A stretch of 64,000 nucleotides of DNA. It comes from Candidatus Brocadia pituitae. Lineage in GTDB: Bacteria > Planctomycetota > Brocadiia > Brocadiales > Brocadiaceae. This document shows positions 36,345-44,611 of this stretch, in pieces. The position numbers and the translations under genes are program-made. Every line of letters begins with the position of its first letter. Within the stretch, counting starts at the first letter, position 1. The notes under the pieces were generated by a model. The model saw nothing but the letters and a program-made list of their open reading frames with translations. It was not told where the DNA came from and ran no database searches. The DNA is taken from positions 4,011,303 through 4,075,302 of the forward strand of contig AP021856.1 of assembly GCA_017347445.1 (NCBI GenBank), in the 5' to 3' direction.

Positions 36345-38551
36345 CTTAACATGTCCCACATTTTTTACTGGACAAAAGCCTCCTGATTGGTTAAGCTGTG
36401 GTGCATGAAACAAAAAGCAGATAGTTTTCCAGAAGAGAGCCGAACAAACAGGTTGCCGGATCGAACCGGGAATCAGGAACAGGCGTGTGAATCAGAAGAG
36501 TCCGGGATAGAGTGTTGTTTAGAGGAACTTGGTGAAATCGAGCTTGTCAGGGTATATAATTCGAGAGACGAGAAGTATCCCCATTGGAAGGCAATGATAG
36601 AGCGATACCATTATTTGGGACAGGGGACATTATACGGGAAACAGATGAGGTATTTAGTGAGGAGCGAGAAATATGGCTTGATAGGAGCGCTATCATTCAG
36701 TTCCCCGGCGTGGCGTTTGAGGGCGAGAGAGGAATGGATAGGGTGGAATGAAGAAAACCGGTTAAGATATTTAAACCGCATTGTCTGTAACAGTCGTTTT
36801 TTGATAGCGCCCTGGGTGAAAGTGAAGAACCTGGCATCCCGGGTATTGTCAAAGAGTGTGAGGCAGATGGAGAGGGATTGGGCGGAACAAAATGGTGATG
36901 CACCGGTACTGGTGGAGACCTTTGTAGAGAAAGGAAGGTTTTTGGGTACCTGTTATCAGGCGGCAAATTTTCAGCATGTAGGAACGACGCAGGGACGAGG
37001 GAGACAGGATGCTGGGAATGAGTATAGGCTGCCGGTCAAAGACATCTATCTTTATCCGTTATATTCCGATGCAAGGGAGCGTTTGTGTGAAGGACAGGTG
37101 AAGGAAGCCGTAGAAGTGAGGGGGCATTGCGACTGGGCGGAAGAAGAGTTTGGGAATGCGAATCTGGGGGACTTGCGGTTGACCATCAGGCTGAGAGAGA
37201 TGGCCCGTGATTTTTATGCGAACCCCCGGGCGAATATTCCGCAGGCATGCCAAAGCCGTGCAAGAACGAAAGCGGCATATCGATTTTTGGATAACAAGGC
37301 AAGTACCATGGAAACAATCCTGAGTGCACATTATCAGTCAACTGTGAATCGAATCAGGGAAGAAGAGGTGGTGTTGGCGGTACAGGACACAACGAGTTTG
37401 AATTATAGTTTGCATCCGGCGACCGAGAATCTTGGACCGATTAGTTCAAGGGGAGAAGAGGTAATCGGGCTCATGGTGCATGATACGATGGCATTTAACC
37501 GGGAAGGGACGCCGCTGGGGCTGATGAATGTGCAGTGCTGGGCGAGGGACAAAGAGAACTATGGCAAGAAACATCAGCGCCATAAACTGCCCATAGAAGG
37601 GAAAGAGAGCAACAAATGGCTGGTGAGTTTCAGCTCGGTGGCGGAAATCCAAAAGCAGTGTCCGAAAACCGTTATCGTCAGTGTCGGAGACAGAGAGGCG
37701 GATATTTATGAATTATTTGAATTAGCCATGGAAGGCACAGGGAATCCGAAGTTGTTAGTTCGTGCGGAGCATAATCGCAGTCTGTTCCATGAACAGGAGC
37801 GATTGTGGGGGTATATAAACAGTCGTCCCGTGAGCGGGATTCAGCGGATCAGGATTCCCCGAAAGGGAAATCAGCCGTCACGGGAAGCGGAATTGGCAAT
37901 CCGATATGGAGCGGTGGAATTGAAAGCTCCCTCAGGGAAACGAGCAAAAGGCCCTCTGAAGGTTTATGCAATACTGGCGGTGGAAGAAAATGCGCCGGAA
38001 TCAGCAACCCCGCTCAAATGGATGTTGTTAACGACAATCCCGGTGGATACGTTTGAAGAATCCGTGGAGAAGCTGGAATGGTATGCCAGGCGATGGGGTA
38101 TAGAGGTTTACCATAAGACGTTAAAGAGTGGTTGTCAAATAGAACAAAGGCAACTGGGAAATGCCGATCGCATAGAAGCGTGTCTGGCAATCGATATGGT
38201 AGTGGCATGGCGGATCTATTATTTAACGAAACTTGGCAGGGAAGTACCGGATGTTCCCTGTACCGTATTTTTTGAAGAAGCAGAATGGAAGGCACTCCTT
38301 GCGTACAAAACCCAAAATCCGACTCCACCTTCAAATCCACCGAGTTTAAGGGAAGCGGTTCGAATGGTGGCGAGTTTAGGTGGTTTTTTAGGCCGAAAAG
38401 GGGATGGTGAACCGGGAACAAAAACGCTTTGGCTTGGGATACAAAGACTTGATGATATGACCGCTATGTGGAAAGTTTTTGTTACAGAACTAACCCCCCA
38501 TTCATTATCTCCACCATGATTTGTCCAGTAAAAAATGTGGGTAAAGATAAG
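36345..38551 (+). mobile_element. IS4/Tn5-like element (copy B), no matching target duplication
   Basis: Begins CTTAACATGTCCCACAT and ends GGGTAAAGATAAG, with inner repeats TTTTTTACTGGAC on both sides. About 2,207 bp. The flanking 9-mers are CCGCCAGCG (left) and CCGTTTACG (right). They differ, but each is one half of a GC-rich hairpin cut at its loop. Left and right host sequences are parts of methyltransferase genes in opposite orientation, so the element marks a rearrangement. Confidence 0.85.
36405..38519 (+). CDS. IS4/Tn5-like transposase with DruA-like domain, shorter N-terminus
   Basis: About 704 aa, clearly homologous to the 771-aa protein at 31636-33951 but diverged. The DUF4338 part (MIERYHYLGQGTLYGKQMRY, VCNSRFLIAPWVKVKNLAS, TTQGRGRQDAGNEY) and the Tn5 part (WAEEEFGNANLGD, VLAVQDTTSLNY, VIVSVGDREADIYELF, RWGIEVYHKTL) are both present. 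It lacks the N-terminal winged-helix segment of copy A (about 65 residues), which is replaced by a charged linker. The start is uncertain: an upstream TTG at 36387 is in frame. Intact frame. Confidence 0.85.
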   Translation: MKQKADSFPEESRTNRLPDRTGNQEQACESEESGIECCLEELGEIELVRVYNSRDEKYPHWKAMIERYHYLGQGTLYGKQMRYLVRSEKYGLIGALSFSSPAWRLRAREEWIGWNEENRLRYLNRIVCNSRFLIAPWVKVKNLASRVLSKSVRQMERDWAEQNGDAPVLVETFVEKGRFLGTCYQAANFQHVGTTQGRGRQDAGNEYRLPVKDIYLYPLYSDARERLCEGQVKEAVEVRGHCDWAEEEFGNANLGDLRLTIRLREMARDFYANPRANIPQACQSRARTKAAYRFLDNKASTMETILSAHYQSTVNRIREEEVVLAVQDTTSLNYSLHPATENLGPISSRGEEVIGLMVHDTMAFNREGTPLGLMNVQCWARDKENYGKKHQRHKLPIEGKESNKWLVSFSSVAEIQKQCPKTVIVSVGDREADIYELFELAMEGTGNPKLLVRAEHNRSLFHEQERLWGYINSRPVSGIQRIRIPRKGNQPSREAELAIRYGAVELKAPSGKRAKGPLKVYAILAVEENAPESATPLKWMLLTTIPVDTFEESVEKLEWYARRWGIEVYHKTLKSGCQIEQRQLGNADRIEACLAIDMVVAWRIYYLTKLGREVPDVPCTVFFEEAEWKALLAYKTQNPTPPSNPPSLREAVRMVASLGGFLGRKGDGEPGTKTLWLGIQRLDDMTAMWKVFVTELTPHSLSPP

Positions 38552-39038
38552 CCGTTTACGGGGGGATGGAGGGGGGGCGGTTGCGGTTGAACTGACGGAT
38601 TTTTCCGTATTCTATAATCAGGATACGGTGGACAACGCCGCCGCTTCAATCGGCAACGGCAAGAACAAGATCGTCGTAGAAGGAGGCAAGATCATCAAGG
38701 TGTCCAAAGACAAGGACGGCATCGTTACCCGCGAAGTTCTTACAAAAAAATGGACGGACTGGATCGACTACTGGAGCGTGGATTTTAACTTTGAATCCAA
38801 ACGCGAGATTGTCCGCACCAAAAGCGAAGCCACCGGCGAAACGGAAGAGGTCTGGACGGGCGACTTTATCTTTGAAAACGAATGGCAGAGTTTCCGCACC
38901 AAGAAAGACCGGTCGCTGGAATTGAAAACACCGTACTACAACTGCCAGCCCGGACGGTATAAAGTTGCCGTCAAGGTGGTGGACATCTTCGGGAATGACA
39001 CCATGAAGATTATTGATGTCAGCGTGGGAGGTAAATAA
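38552..39038 (+). pseudogene. 3' fragment of a second type III-like methyltransferase gene
   Basis: About 160 codons cut at the 5' side by IS copy B. VAVELTDFSVFYNQD, LTKKWTDWIDYWSVDF, GDFIFENEWQSFRTKKDRS and PGRYKVAVKVVDIFGNDTM match the C-terminal region of long Mod-type methyltransferases. The lead-in is a GC-rich run (G-G-G-A-V). It stands in the same orientation and order as the KilA-N and Res genes downstream, so it is the residue of a complete Mod-KilA-Res operon. Confidence 0.75.
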
Positions 39039-39111
39039 TAGGGAAGATATAATAATTATGGCGAATTTGCCATAATTAAAAGTACAGATTACATTATCCT
39101 GAATTGGCTTG

Positions 39112-39238
39112 CAGCCATACAACGATTGAGTTTTTAAGAATTTGGGAACAATTGAATAACCCGGATTTTAAACCCCTCGAATTCGAGGGGTTTAGAAAGT
39201 TTAATCTTAATTCCACCGAATTCGAGGGAATTATATAT
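39112..39238 (+). pseudogene. KilA-N gene fragment
   Basis: The frame gives TTIEFLRIWEQLNNPDFK and P-L-E-F-E-G-F-R-K-F, which repeats STIEFLGLWEKLNNPAFK of the intact KilA-N protein just downstream. There are breaks on both sides, so it is a partial tandem copy. The palindrome CCCCTCGAATTCGAGGGG lies inside. Confidence 0.6.
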
Positions 39239-39255
39239 CATGGCAGGAGGTGATC

Positions 39256-40089
39256 ATGGCAAAGATGGATGTTCAAGGAAAAGAAATTACCGTCATTACC
39301 AATGAAGATGATGCTTATATTTCACTGACGGATATTGCTAAATATAAGAACAGCAACGCACCGGCAGATATTGTGAAAAACTGGATGCGTAGCCGAAGCA
39401 CCATTGAATTCCTCGGACTTTGGGAGAAACTGAATAACCCTGCCTTTAAACTGGTCGAATTCGACCAGTTTAAGAATGATGCAGGGGCCAACTATTTTGT
39501 ACTATCCCCGCAGAAATGGATTGAAACGACAAATGCTATCGGACTTGTCTCCAAATCAGGCCGATACGGAGGAACCTACGCTCACAAGGACATCGCCTTT
39601 GAATTTGCCTCCTGGATATCTTCAGAATTCAAACTCTACCTTATCAAAGAATTTCAGAGACTAAAAGACGATGAGCGTAAACAGCTCGGCTGGGATATCC
39701 GGCGCAATCTGACAAAAATTAACTACCGGATTCATACCGATGCCATCAAGGAAAACCTGATTCCCGCGGAACTTTCCAAGCAGCAGATTAACCATATTTA
39801 CGCTTCCGAGGCAGACGTCCTCAATATGGCGCTGTTCGGAAAAACCGCGAAAGAGTGGCGCGATACGAACCCCGACAAAAAAGGGAATATCCGTGATTAT
39901 GCCGATATTTGCCAGCTTGTCTGTCTATCCAATCTTGAAAACCTGAATGCCCATTTTGTTAACGATGGACTACCGCAGGTCGAACGGCTCGTAAAACTGA
40001 ATAAAATCGCGATCCAGCAGATGAAACTCCTGACTGATGACAGCGGTATTAAAAAACTCAAAGATAAAGGAACCGCCAATGAAGGTTGA
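39256..40089 (+). CDS. KilA-N domain protein
   Basis: 277 aa from the ATG at 39256 (AGGAGG 5 nt upstream). The N-terminal half is a KilA-N domain (ISLTDIAKYKN, NWMRSRSTIEFLGLWEKLN, WIETTNAIGLVSKSGRYGGT and FEFASWISSEFKLYLIKEF), a phage/virus-derived DNA-binding fold. The C-terminal half (INHIYASEADVLNMALFGKT) matches proteins that lie between mod and res genes in some type III-like systems. It is probably a DNA-binding accessory protein of this restriction system or a regulator. Intact. Confidence 0.85.
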   Translation: MAKMDVQGKEITVITNEDDAYISLTDIAKYKNSNAPADIVKNWMRSRSTIEFLGLWEKLNNPAFKLVEFDQFKNDAGANYFVLSPQKWIETTNAIGLVSKSGRYGGTYAHKDIAFEFASWISSEFKLYLIKEFQRLKDDERKQLGWDIRRNLTKINYRIHTDAIKENLIPAELSKQQINHIYASEADVLNMALFGKTAKEWRDTNPDKKGNIRDYADICQLVCLSNLENLNAHFVNDGLPQVERLVKLNKIAIQQMKLLTDDSGIKKLKDKGTANEG

Positions 40090-40110
40090 TGAGCGCGAAT
40101 GGAATAGAGA

Positions 40111-40223
40111 ATCCCCCTTAGAAAAGGGGGCTCGGGGGTTGTAAAATCTTGTCCTCGTGAAAACGGGGAACGGGGAAGCCCAGAAAAAACACAACCCCCT
40201 AAATCCCCCTTTCTTAAGGGGGA
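40111..40223. repeat. GGGG-CTCT palindromic repeat family (copy 2)
   Basis: Outer arms ATCCCCCTTAGAAAAGGGGG and CCCCCTTTCTTAAGGGGGA, with AACCCCC/GGGGGTT inside. Structure like 18661-18733 and 44281-44359. Confidence 0.65.
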
Positions 40224-40269
40224 CTTAAACGGAATAATTTGAATGGGAGAGGTATGCAAATACGAAATG

Positions 40270-40339
40270 AACCGCTCATGAACACGAATACACGCGAATC
40301 AAATAAAATATTCGCATCTATTCGCGTATATTTGCGGTT
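40270..40339. repeat. Palindrome 'CGAATACACGCGAAT'
   Basis: Inverted arms AACCGC...ACACGCGAAT and ATTCGCGTATATTTGCGGTT around an AT-rich centre, just upstream of the res gene. A common dispersed motif type. It might influence expression of the downstream gene. Confidence 0.55.
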
Positions 40340-40357
40340 AATTCGGGGAGATAATTA

Positions 40358-43054
40358 ATGGCTATTCATCCTTCTTTCCCGACGTCCCCCTATGAAATAC
40401 TTAATCCTGACTACCGCTGGTTTCCTGCGGATGAGACCTTGCGCGAGACAAGCTACGAAAAGCTGCTGCCGCCCCTTGTTTCCAAAATTCGCAAAGAAGT
40501 CAAGGCATGGCGAGACAATCGCTATGAAGGCGCATCGGAAACATCAAAAGCCCTGCTTTCGTGGTGGTTTCACACAGAGCATATACTCCCGAAATCAGAT
40601 GGTATCATGTTTGAGTTTCAATACTATTTTGCCCAGCGGGAAGCCATCGAGACCGTCATTTATCTTTACGAAGTCGTCAAGGTCAGAGATAAGTATGACC
40701 TGATCCGCTACGACTCCTCCGGTGCGGTATCGACCGGCATGTTCGACGAAGAATGGCTCCGTCTTGTAATAAAAATGGCGACTGGAAGCGGAAAGACCAA
40801 GGTAATGAGTCTCATCATCACCTGGTGCTATTTCCACAAACTCTACGAAGCAGATTCAAAACTTTCCACGAATTTTCTTGTCATTGCTCCAAACATCATC
40901 GTTCTCGACCGCCTACGTGCCGACTTTGACGGCTTAAAAATTTTCTGGAACGATCCACTGTTACCCGACAACGGCTACGAAGGGCAGAACTGGCAGGATG
41001 ATTTTCAGATGACCCTGCATATTCAGGACGATGTTTCCGTAGTTCGTAAATCAGGCAACCTCTTCCTGACCAACATTCACCGCGTCTATGCTGGAAATGA
41101 TATTGAACCGAGTTTTGACGATGAAAACCTTGAGGATTATTTTCTCGGTAAGCGTCCGGCCGGAAAAACCACCGATTCAAAGGTTGATCTTGGCGTGATT
41201 GTCCGCGAGATTGACGAGCTTGTCGTCATCAACGATGAAGCCCATCATATCCATGACTCACGGCTTGCGTGGTTCAAATCCATTGAAGATATCCATAACC
41301 GGCTCAAGCAGAAAGACCACCTTCTTTCTCTGCAAATCGATGTTACTGCAACGCCAAAGCACAATAACGGCGCAATCTTCGTTCAGACCGTATGCGATTA
41401 CCCGCTGGTTGAAGCGATTACCCAAAATGTGGTGAAGCATCCCGTGCTTCCTGATTTGGCGAGCAGGGCAAAGCTCGCAGAAGTGAAAAGCTCCCGTTAT
41501 ACGGAAAAATACGCCGATTATATCGCCCTCGGTGTGGAAGAATGGCGCAAGGTTTATCTCGAACACGAAAAGCTCGGCAAGAAGGCTGTGCTTTTCGTCA
41601 TGACCGACGACACCAAGAACTGCGACGATGTGGGCGAATACCTTGAAAGCGCCTACCCGGAATTCAAGGATGCGATTCTGGTCATTCACACCAACAACAA
41701 CGGTGAAGTATCCGAATCCGATGCAAAAAAGAGTAAAGAAGAGCTGGAAAAACTACGCAAGGCATCCAATCAGATAGACAGTTGGGAAAGTCCTTATAAA
41801 GTGATCGTTTCGGTTCTTATGCTCAAAGAAGGCTGGGATGTCCGTAATGTCACTACCATCGTCGGGCTTCGCGCCTATGCCGCGAAAAGCAATATCCTCC
41901 CGGAACAGACCCTTGGCAGGGGTATTCGCCGGATGTATCCGGGTGAGGATACGACCGAGTATGTCAGCGTGGTCGGCACCGAGGCGTTTATGGACTTCGT
42001 GGAATCGATCCAGAGCGAAGGCGTTGAACTGGAACGGAAACCGATGGGAAGCGGAACAGCCCCCAAAGCCCCTATCATTATTGAGGTTGACAACGAAAAC
42101 ACCAGGAAGGACGTTGACAAGCTGGATATCGAAATCCCTGTCCTTTCACCGCGCATCTACCGGGAATACAAACGACTTGAAGACCTGGAGCCTTCTTCCT
42201 TTGGATACAGGAAAATCGCTTACCGTCAGTTTTCAGAAGAAGAGAAACGGGAAATAGTGTTCAAGGATATTACCACCGGGGAAATCAACCATACGACCCT
42301 GCTTGATTCCAGTGCGGTAACGGACTATCGAAGCGTCATCGGTTATTTTACACACGTCATCATGAAAGACCTGCGGCTCGTCAGCGGGTACGATGTTCTT
42401 TATGGCAAGGTGAAGGAATTTGTATCCCTGCACCTGTTCGATGCTACGGTCGATATTGACAACCTGAACACCCTACGCAACCTCTCTGAACTTTCGGCAA
42501 CCAGGACCATTATTGAGACCTTCAAGAGGAAAATCAATGAATTGACGGTACAGGACAAGGGAAGTGCGGAAATCCGGGATCATATCAAGCTGAGGCAGAC
42601 CCGCCCGTTTGTCGTCAAGGAGCAAGGCTTTCTTGTTCCGCAGAAAAGTCTGTTCAACAAGATTATTGGAGATAGTCACCTTGAACTGCTTTTTGCTTCA
42701 TTTCTCGAAAAATGTACTGATGTTATTTCCTATGCAAAGAATTATCTGGCAGTGCATTTCACGATCGACTATGTAAACGATGACGGCAATATTTCTAATT
42801 ACTACCCTGATTTTATCGTGAAGACCAGCGATAAGGACTTATTCATCGTTGAAACAAAAGGCCTTGAAGACCCTGATGTTCCTTTGAAAATGGCTCGTCT
42901 GGAAAAATGGTGCGAAGATATTAACGCCTCACAAAAGAACGTGCGCTTTGACTATGTATTCGTTGATGAGGAAGATTTCAATACATATAAACCGGATTCA
43001 TTTTCAAGTCTTATAAATAATTTCAGGAAATATAAAGATGACAAAACGGGCTAA
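40358..43054 (+). CDS. Type III-like restriction enzyme (Res), helicase-nuclease
   Basis: 898 aa. The SF2 helicase motor has Walker A ATGSGKTKVM (about residue 148), DEAH-box INDEAHHIHD, DVTATPKHN (motif III) and EQTLGRGIRRMYPG (motif VI). The C-terminal PD-(D/E)xK nuclease reads YYPDFIVKTSDKDLFIVETK. Length and order fit Res subunits of type III systems. It follows the Mod fragment and KilA-N gene and appears intact, but its own methyltransferase is truncated, so the enzyme would need the other Mod or be inactive. The stop codon lies in an attC-like sequence. Confidence 0.9.
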   Translation: MAIHPSFPTSPYEILNPDYRWFPADETLRETSYEKLLPPLVSKIRKEVKAWRDNRYEGASETSKALLSWWFHTEHILPKSDGIMFEFQYYFAQREAIETVIYLYEVVKVRDKYDLIRYDSSGAVSTGMFDEEWLRLVIKMATGSGKTKVMSLIITWCYFHKLYEADSKLSTNFLVIAPNIIVLDRLRADFDGLKIFWNDPLLPDNGYEGQNWQDDFQMTLHIQDDVSVVRKSGNLFLTNIHRVYAGNDIEPSFDDENLEDYFLGKRPAGKTTDSKVDLGVIVREIDELVVINDEAHHIHDSRLAWFKSIEDIHNRLKQKDHLLSLQIDVTATPKHNNGAIFVQTVCDYPLVEAITQNVVKHPVLPDLASRAKLAEVKSSRYTEKYADYIALGVEEWRKVYLEHEKLGKKAVLFVMTDDTKNCDDVGEYLESAYPEFKDAILVIHTNNNGEVSESDAKKSKEELEKLRKASNQIDSWESPYKVIVSVLMLKEGWDVRNVTTIVGLRAYAAKSNILPEQTLGRGIRRMYPGEDTTEYVSVVGTEAFMDFVESIQSEGVELERKPMGSGTAPKAPIIIEVDNENTRKDVDKLDIEIPVLSPRIYREYKRLEDLEPSSFGYRKIAYRQFSEEEKREIVFKDITTGEINHTTLLDSSAVTDYRSVIGYFTHVIMKDLRLVSGYDVLYGKVKEFVSLHLFDATVDIDNLNTLRNLSELSATRTIIETFKRKINELTVQDKGSAEIRDHIKLRQTRPFVVKEQGFLVPQKSLFNKIIGDSHLELLFASFLEKCTDVISYAKNYLAVHFTIDYVNDDGNISNYYPDFIVKTSDKDLFIVETKGLEDPDVPLKMARLEKWCEDINASQKNVRFDYVFVDEEDFNTYKPDSFSSLINNFRKYKDDKTG

Positions 43055-43120
43055 CAAAGTGCTGCACCTGACCGTTATTCCGCTGCGCTTCGTTGCGGCA
43101 GGTGCGCTTGGTCGTTGGGC
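43048..43120. other. attC-like recombination site
   Basis: It begins GGGCTAAC and ends GTTGGGC (the RYYYAAC/GTTRRRY ends of integron attC sites). The inner arms GCACCTGACCG and CGGCAGGTGC pair with one unpaired base, and the centre CCGCTGCG...CGTTGCGG forms a further hairpin. The res stop codon TAA lies within the first seven bases, as in gene cassettes. No integrase gene is in the window. Confidence 0.5.
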
Positions 43121-43361
43121 ACAGATGTTTTGTCCATAATCTGGGCAAGGTCGCTGAAATGGAAAACAGAAAGGTGAAGCAGGCGGATTCCTGGAATGAA
43201 GCAATCACCTTTGCAATAGTAAATAAGCCAGAAGAGGAAAACAAGAGTTACCTTGATCATAGAATACATTTGACAAGAAGGTAACAGTACGTTAGTTTAA
43301 CAAGGTTTTATATTCTCTTTCTAAGTGACTCCTCTATTTAATTTGCGCAGAAAGATAAAAG
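43055..43361. other. Gene-poor stretch after res
   Basis: The first 70 bases are the attC-like structure. A short plus-strand frame (43159-43284, 41 codons, MENRKVKQADSWNEAITFAI...) has no recognisable domain and weak support. The rest is AT-rich. Confidence 0.35.
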
Positions 43362-44192
43362 GTGAGATTGCGAGAAACCTATTTTTTTGGAATCACATGC
43401 CGACTGTTCATTTTTCATGTCGTTTTTGGTTTAGGCTTAAAGGTATTATTTGCACAGATTGTTCCAACGGCTGTTTTAGCACCTTCGATTACTGTTATAC
43501 CAACACCACCATACAATCCACCCTTCACATTGATAACGGAGGATGCGACTGAGATAACATCACATTCTGCAACTCTGAACGGGACGGTTGCCTCAGAAGA
43601 TCCTAATTACCGGGTGCATTGCTTGGGGTTTGAATATGGTACTTCAAGCGGGTTATATACGCATTCTCCATGCGAAGGGAATGGACTTATGGTTTCAGGT
43701 AAGAGGAATGCGATAACCAGTGGACTTTCGCCTGCCACAATGTATTACTATAGAATGTACACCATGGAAAAACTTGGATCAGCATATGGCGATGAAAAGT
43801 CTTTTACTACGCTAAATGCAACAGCCACCGTAACACCTACCCCTTTCTGTGATGCTGTATCTATAGAGGCATCTCCCAAAACCTTAAAACTCAAGAGAGG
43901 GGAGAGCGGTAACGTAACGGTAACGGTTATCTGCGCGGATGGTTCACCAGGTATCGGCAAACTAATGACGGCAAAAATAAGAACCGGCAAGAGGTGTATA
44001 TCGGTTACGCCGTTAGGTCAAAATACGGATGCTAGCGGTCAGGCCATATTTACCATTACGGCCACAAAGGAGACCGGGAATGCAAAAGCCAAATTCAAGA
44101 TTGCCGGTGACTTAAAAACAACGGTTACCGTAAAGGTGAGGAGAGAGAGAAATCAACAGCTATATCAGACGATCTCCCCAGACCCGAACTGA
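43362..44192 (+). CDS. Secreted FN3 protein with an S-layer-type C-terminal Ig domain
   Basis: 276 aa. A hydrophobic signal segment (about residues 8-32) is followed by an FN3-like domain (SHSATLNGTVASEDP..., LSPATMYYYRMYT, about 55-150), a short T-P linker, and a C-terminal Ig-like domain (about 160-265). This last domain has CDAVSIEASPKTLKLKRGES, TDASGQAIFTITATKETGNAK and ends in VKVRR. It aligns along its whole length with the last 99 residues of the S-layer-like protein at 58876-63453. A surface protein that could attach to the cell wall layer. Confidence 0.75.
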   Translation: MRLRETYFFGITCRLFIFHVVFGLGLKVLFAQIVPTAVLAPSITVIPTPPYNPPFTLITEDATEITSHSATLNGTVASEDPNYRVHCLGFEYGTSSGLYTHSPCEGNGLMVSGKRNAITSGLSPATMYYYRMYTMEKLGSAYGDEKSFTTLNATATVTPTPFCDAVSIEASPKTLKLKRGESGNVTVTVICADGSPGIGKLMTAKIRTGKRCISVTPLGQNTDASGQAIFTITATKETGNAKAKFKIAGDLKTTVTVKVRRERNQQLYQTISPDPN

Positions 44193-44611
44193 CATTTTTT
44201 GTTAGATTGAGCTGCCAGTTTCGCATAGTATCTTCTAAGGATATGAATAAATTAGGTTGCCTTTGGCAACGACTTTAAATCTCCCCTCTAAAAAGAGGGG
44301 CTGGGGGTGTGTTATGACATTATGTACACACCCCTTAATCCCCTCTTTCTAGAGGGGAATTACAAAAGATTGAAATTCCTTAACATTTAAGAGTACCCCT
44401 GCCGGGGCTTTAAACCCTGACAGGGTTAACTCACGAATTTCGTATCTCAGATTTGTTTTTTCCGACTCGTTCGGGATAGGGGGTTACCCATGATTCTCCT
44501 TATTTGACCCCGATATCGGTAATAGGATCTTGGATTTTTTTGAAGATTTTTCATGACGCCTATTCCGCTATATCTCTATTTCTTGCCTCTTCTGAAAAAA
44601 AAGGAGCTCTA
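44193..44611. other. Intergenic stretch with repeat at 44281-44359
   Basis: No gene recognised. It holds copy 3 of the GGGG-CTCT palindrome, then a second hairpin (AACCCTGACAGGGTT, about 44412-44427) and a ribosome site for the radical SAM gene (AAGGAG, 44600-44606). Confidence 0.5.
44281..44359. repeat. GGGG-CTCT palindromic repeat family (copy 3)
   Basis: CTCCCCTCTAAAAAGAGGGG and CCCCTCTTTCTAGAGGGGA flank GGGTGTGT/ACACACCCC. Same two-level layout as 18661-18733. Confidence 0.7.

Noticed and set aside
43093..43284. 63-codon frame starting within the attC-like hairpin
   Set aside because: The first third is translation of the palindrome. Only 43159-43284 could be real, and support is weak.
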